A stretch of DNA of 11,823 bases from an uncultured Mailhella sp. (GTDB taxonomy: Bacteria > Desulfobacterota > Desulfovibrionia > Desulfovibrionales > Desulfovibrionaceae): positions 1-11,823 of the forward strand of contig CAJTSU010000033.1 of the NCBI GenBank assembly GCA_910579055.1, written 5' to 3'. The notes under the pieces are model-generated. The model had not been told where the DNA came from. It made no database searches and was given only the letters and a program-made list of their open reading frames with translations. A program made the position numbers and the translations under genes. Positions 11,807 through 11,823 of this stretch are shown piece by piece (positions within the stretch are counted from its first letter, which is position 1; each line of letters begins with the position of its first letter).

Positions 11807-11823
11807 CGGCTGCGGCCCGAAAG
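11757..11823 (+). CDS. Rz1: Rz1-like o-spanin lipoprotein, cut by window end
   Basis: An overlapping frame inside the end of Rz starts ATGATG (11757/11760) after GGAGG (11746-11750). The product, about MKPAALSLIVLIGLCSGCGPK, is a lipoprotein signal peptide with the lipid-modified Cys in the SGC context (atypical Cys at -3). A nested or overlapping lipoprotein at the end of Rz is the hallmark of Rz1, which with Rz makes the spanin complex. It continues beyond the window, so length is unknown. Confidence 0.8.
   Translation, partial: MMKPAALSLIVLIGLCSGCGPK

Noticed and set aside
1..11823. CRISPR array, tRNA or rRNA gene, insertion sequence
   Set aside because: No regular repeat-spacer pattern, cloverleaf or IS inverted-repeat structure seen; the only transposase is the phage one.

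Overview
The window looks like the left (early) part of a Mu-like transposable prophage, running from the repressor through the replication/transposition genes to the start of the lysis cassette. Evidence is the gene order plus recognisable products: a leftward CI-type repressor, then rightward small regulators, a MuA-type DDE transposase, a MuB-type ATPase, Gam, HU, an orphan cytosine methyltransferase, GemA, then holin, membrane-anchored lytic transglycosylase and Rz/Rz1 spanins. No head or tail genes are present; they would lie to the right. The host is probably a Gram-negative anaerobe (spanins imply an outer membrane, and a small NrdD-like glycyl-radical protein suits anaerobic metabolism). 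The GC-rich coding style and gene set recall prophages of gut Desulfovibrionaceae such as Bilophila or Desulfovibrio, but that is an impression from memory and not a demonstrated assignment.

Layout. Bases 1-288 hold no convincing gene but contain dyads, a short direct repeat and a bidirectional terminator for the repressor transcript; the prophage left end may lie here or just outside. The repressor (289-780, minus) is more AT-rich than the rest. Bases 781-1022 form the control region: three copies of TGCAACCA, a 10-bp-arm dyad followed by a T-run, a consensus -35 box, and a GC-rich hairpin just before the first early gene. The early operon (1023-6728) is tightly packed, often with ATGA or similar stop/start overlaps: a zinc ribbon, two small regulators, MuA, MuB, a double winged-helix protein, Gam and HU.

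The semi-essential/accessory block (6787-10220) contains a 17-codon mini-ORF with a strong ribosome binding site, an unknown 113-aa gene, a phage C5 methyltransferase with a second 254-codon reading frame embedded almost entirely inside it, several small genes including the NrdD-like mini-protein, GemA, and two putative DNA-binding regulators. A 152-base gap (10221-10372) with a perfect 9-bp GC hairpin and a short direct repeat separates this block from the lysis genes and is a candidate late control region. The lysis cassette (10373-11823) is holin, SLT endolysin, Rz (with an apparent one-base frameshift) and nested Rz1, which runs off the window.

The most interesting item is the methyltransferase locus, where one stretch of DNA appears to encode two proteins. 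Next are the Rz frameshift, the small glycyl-radical-like protein and the operator array.
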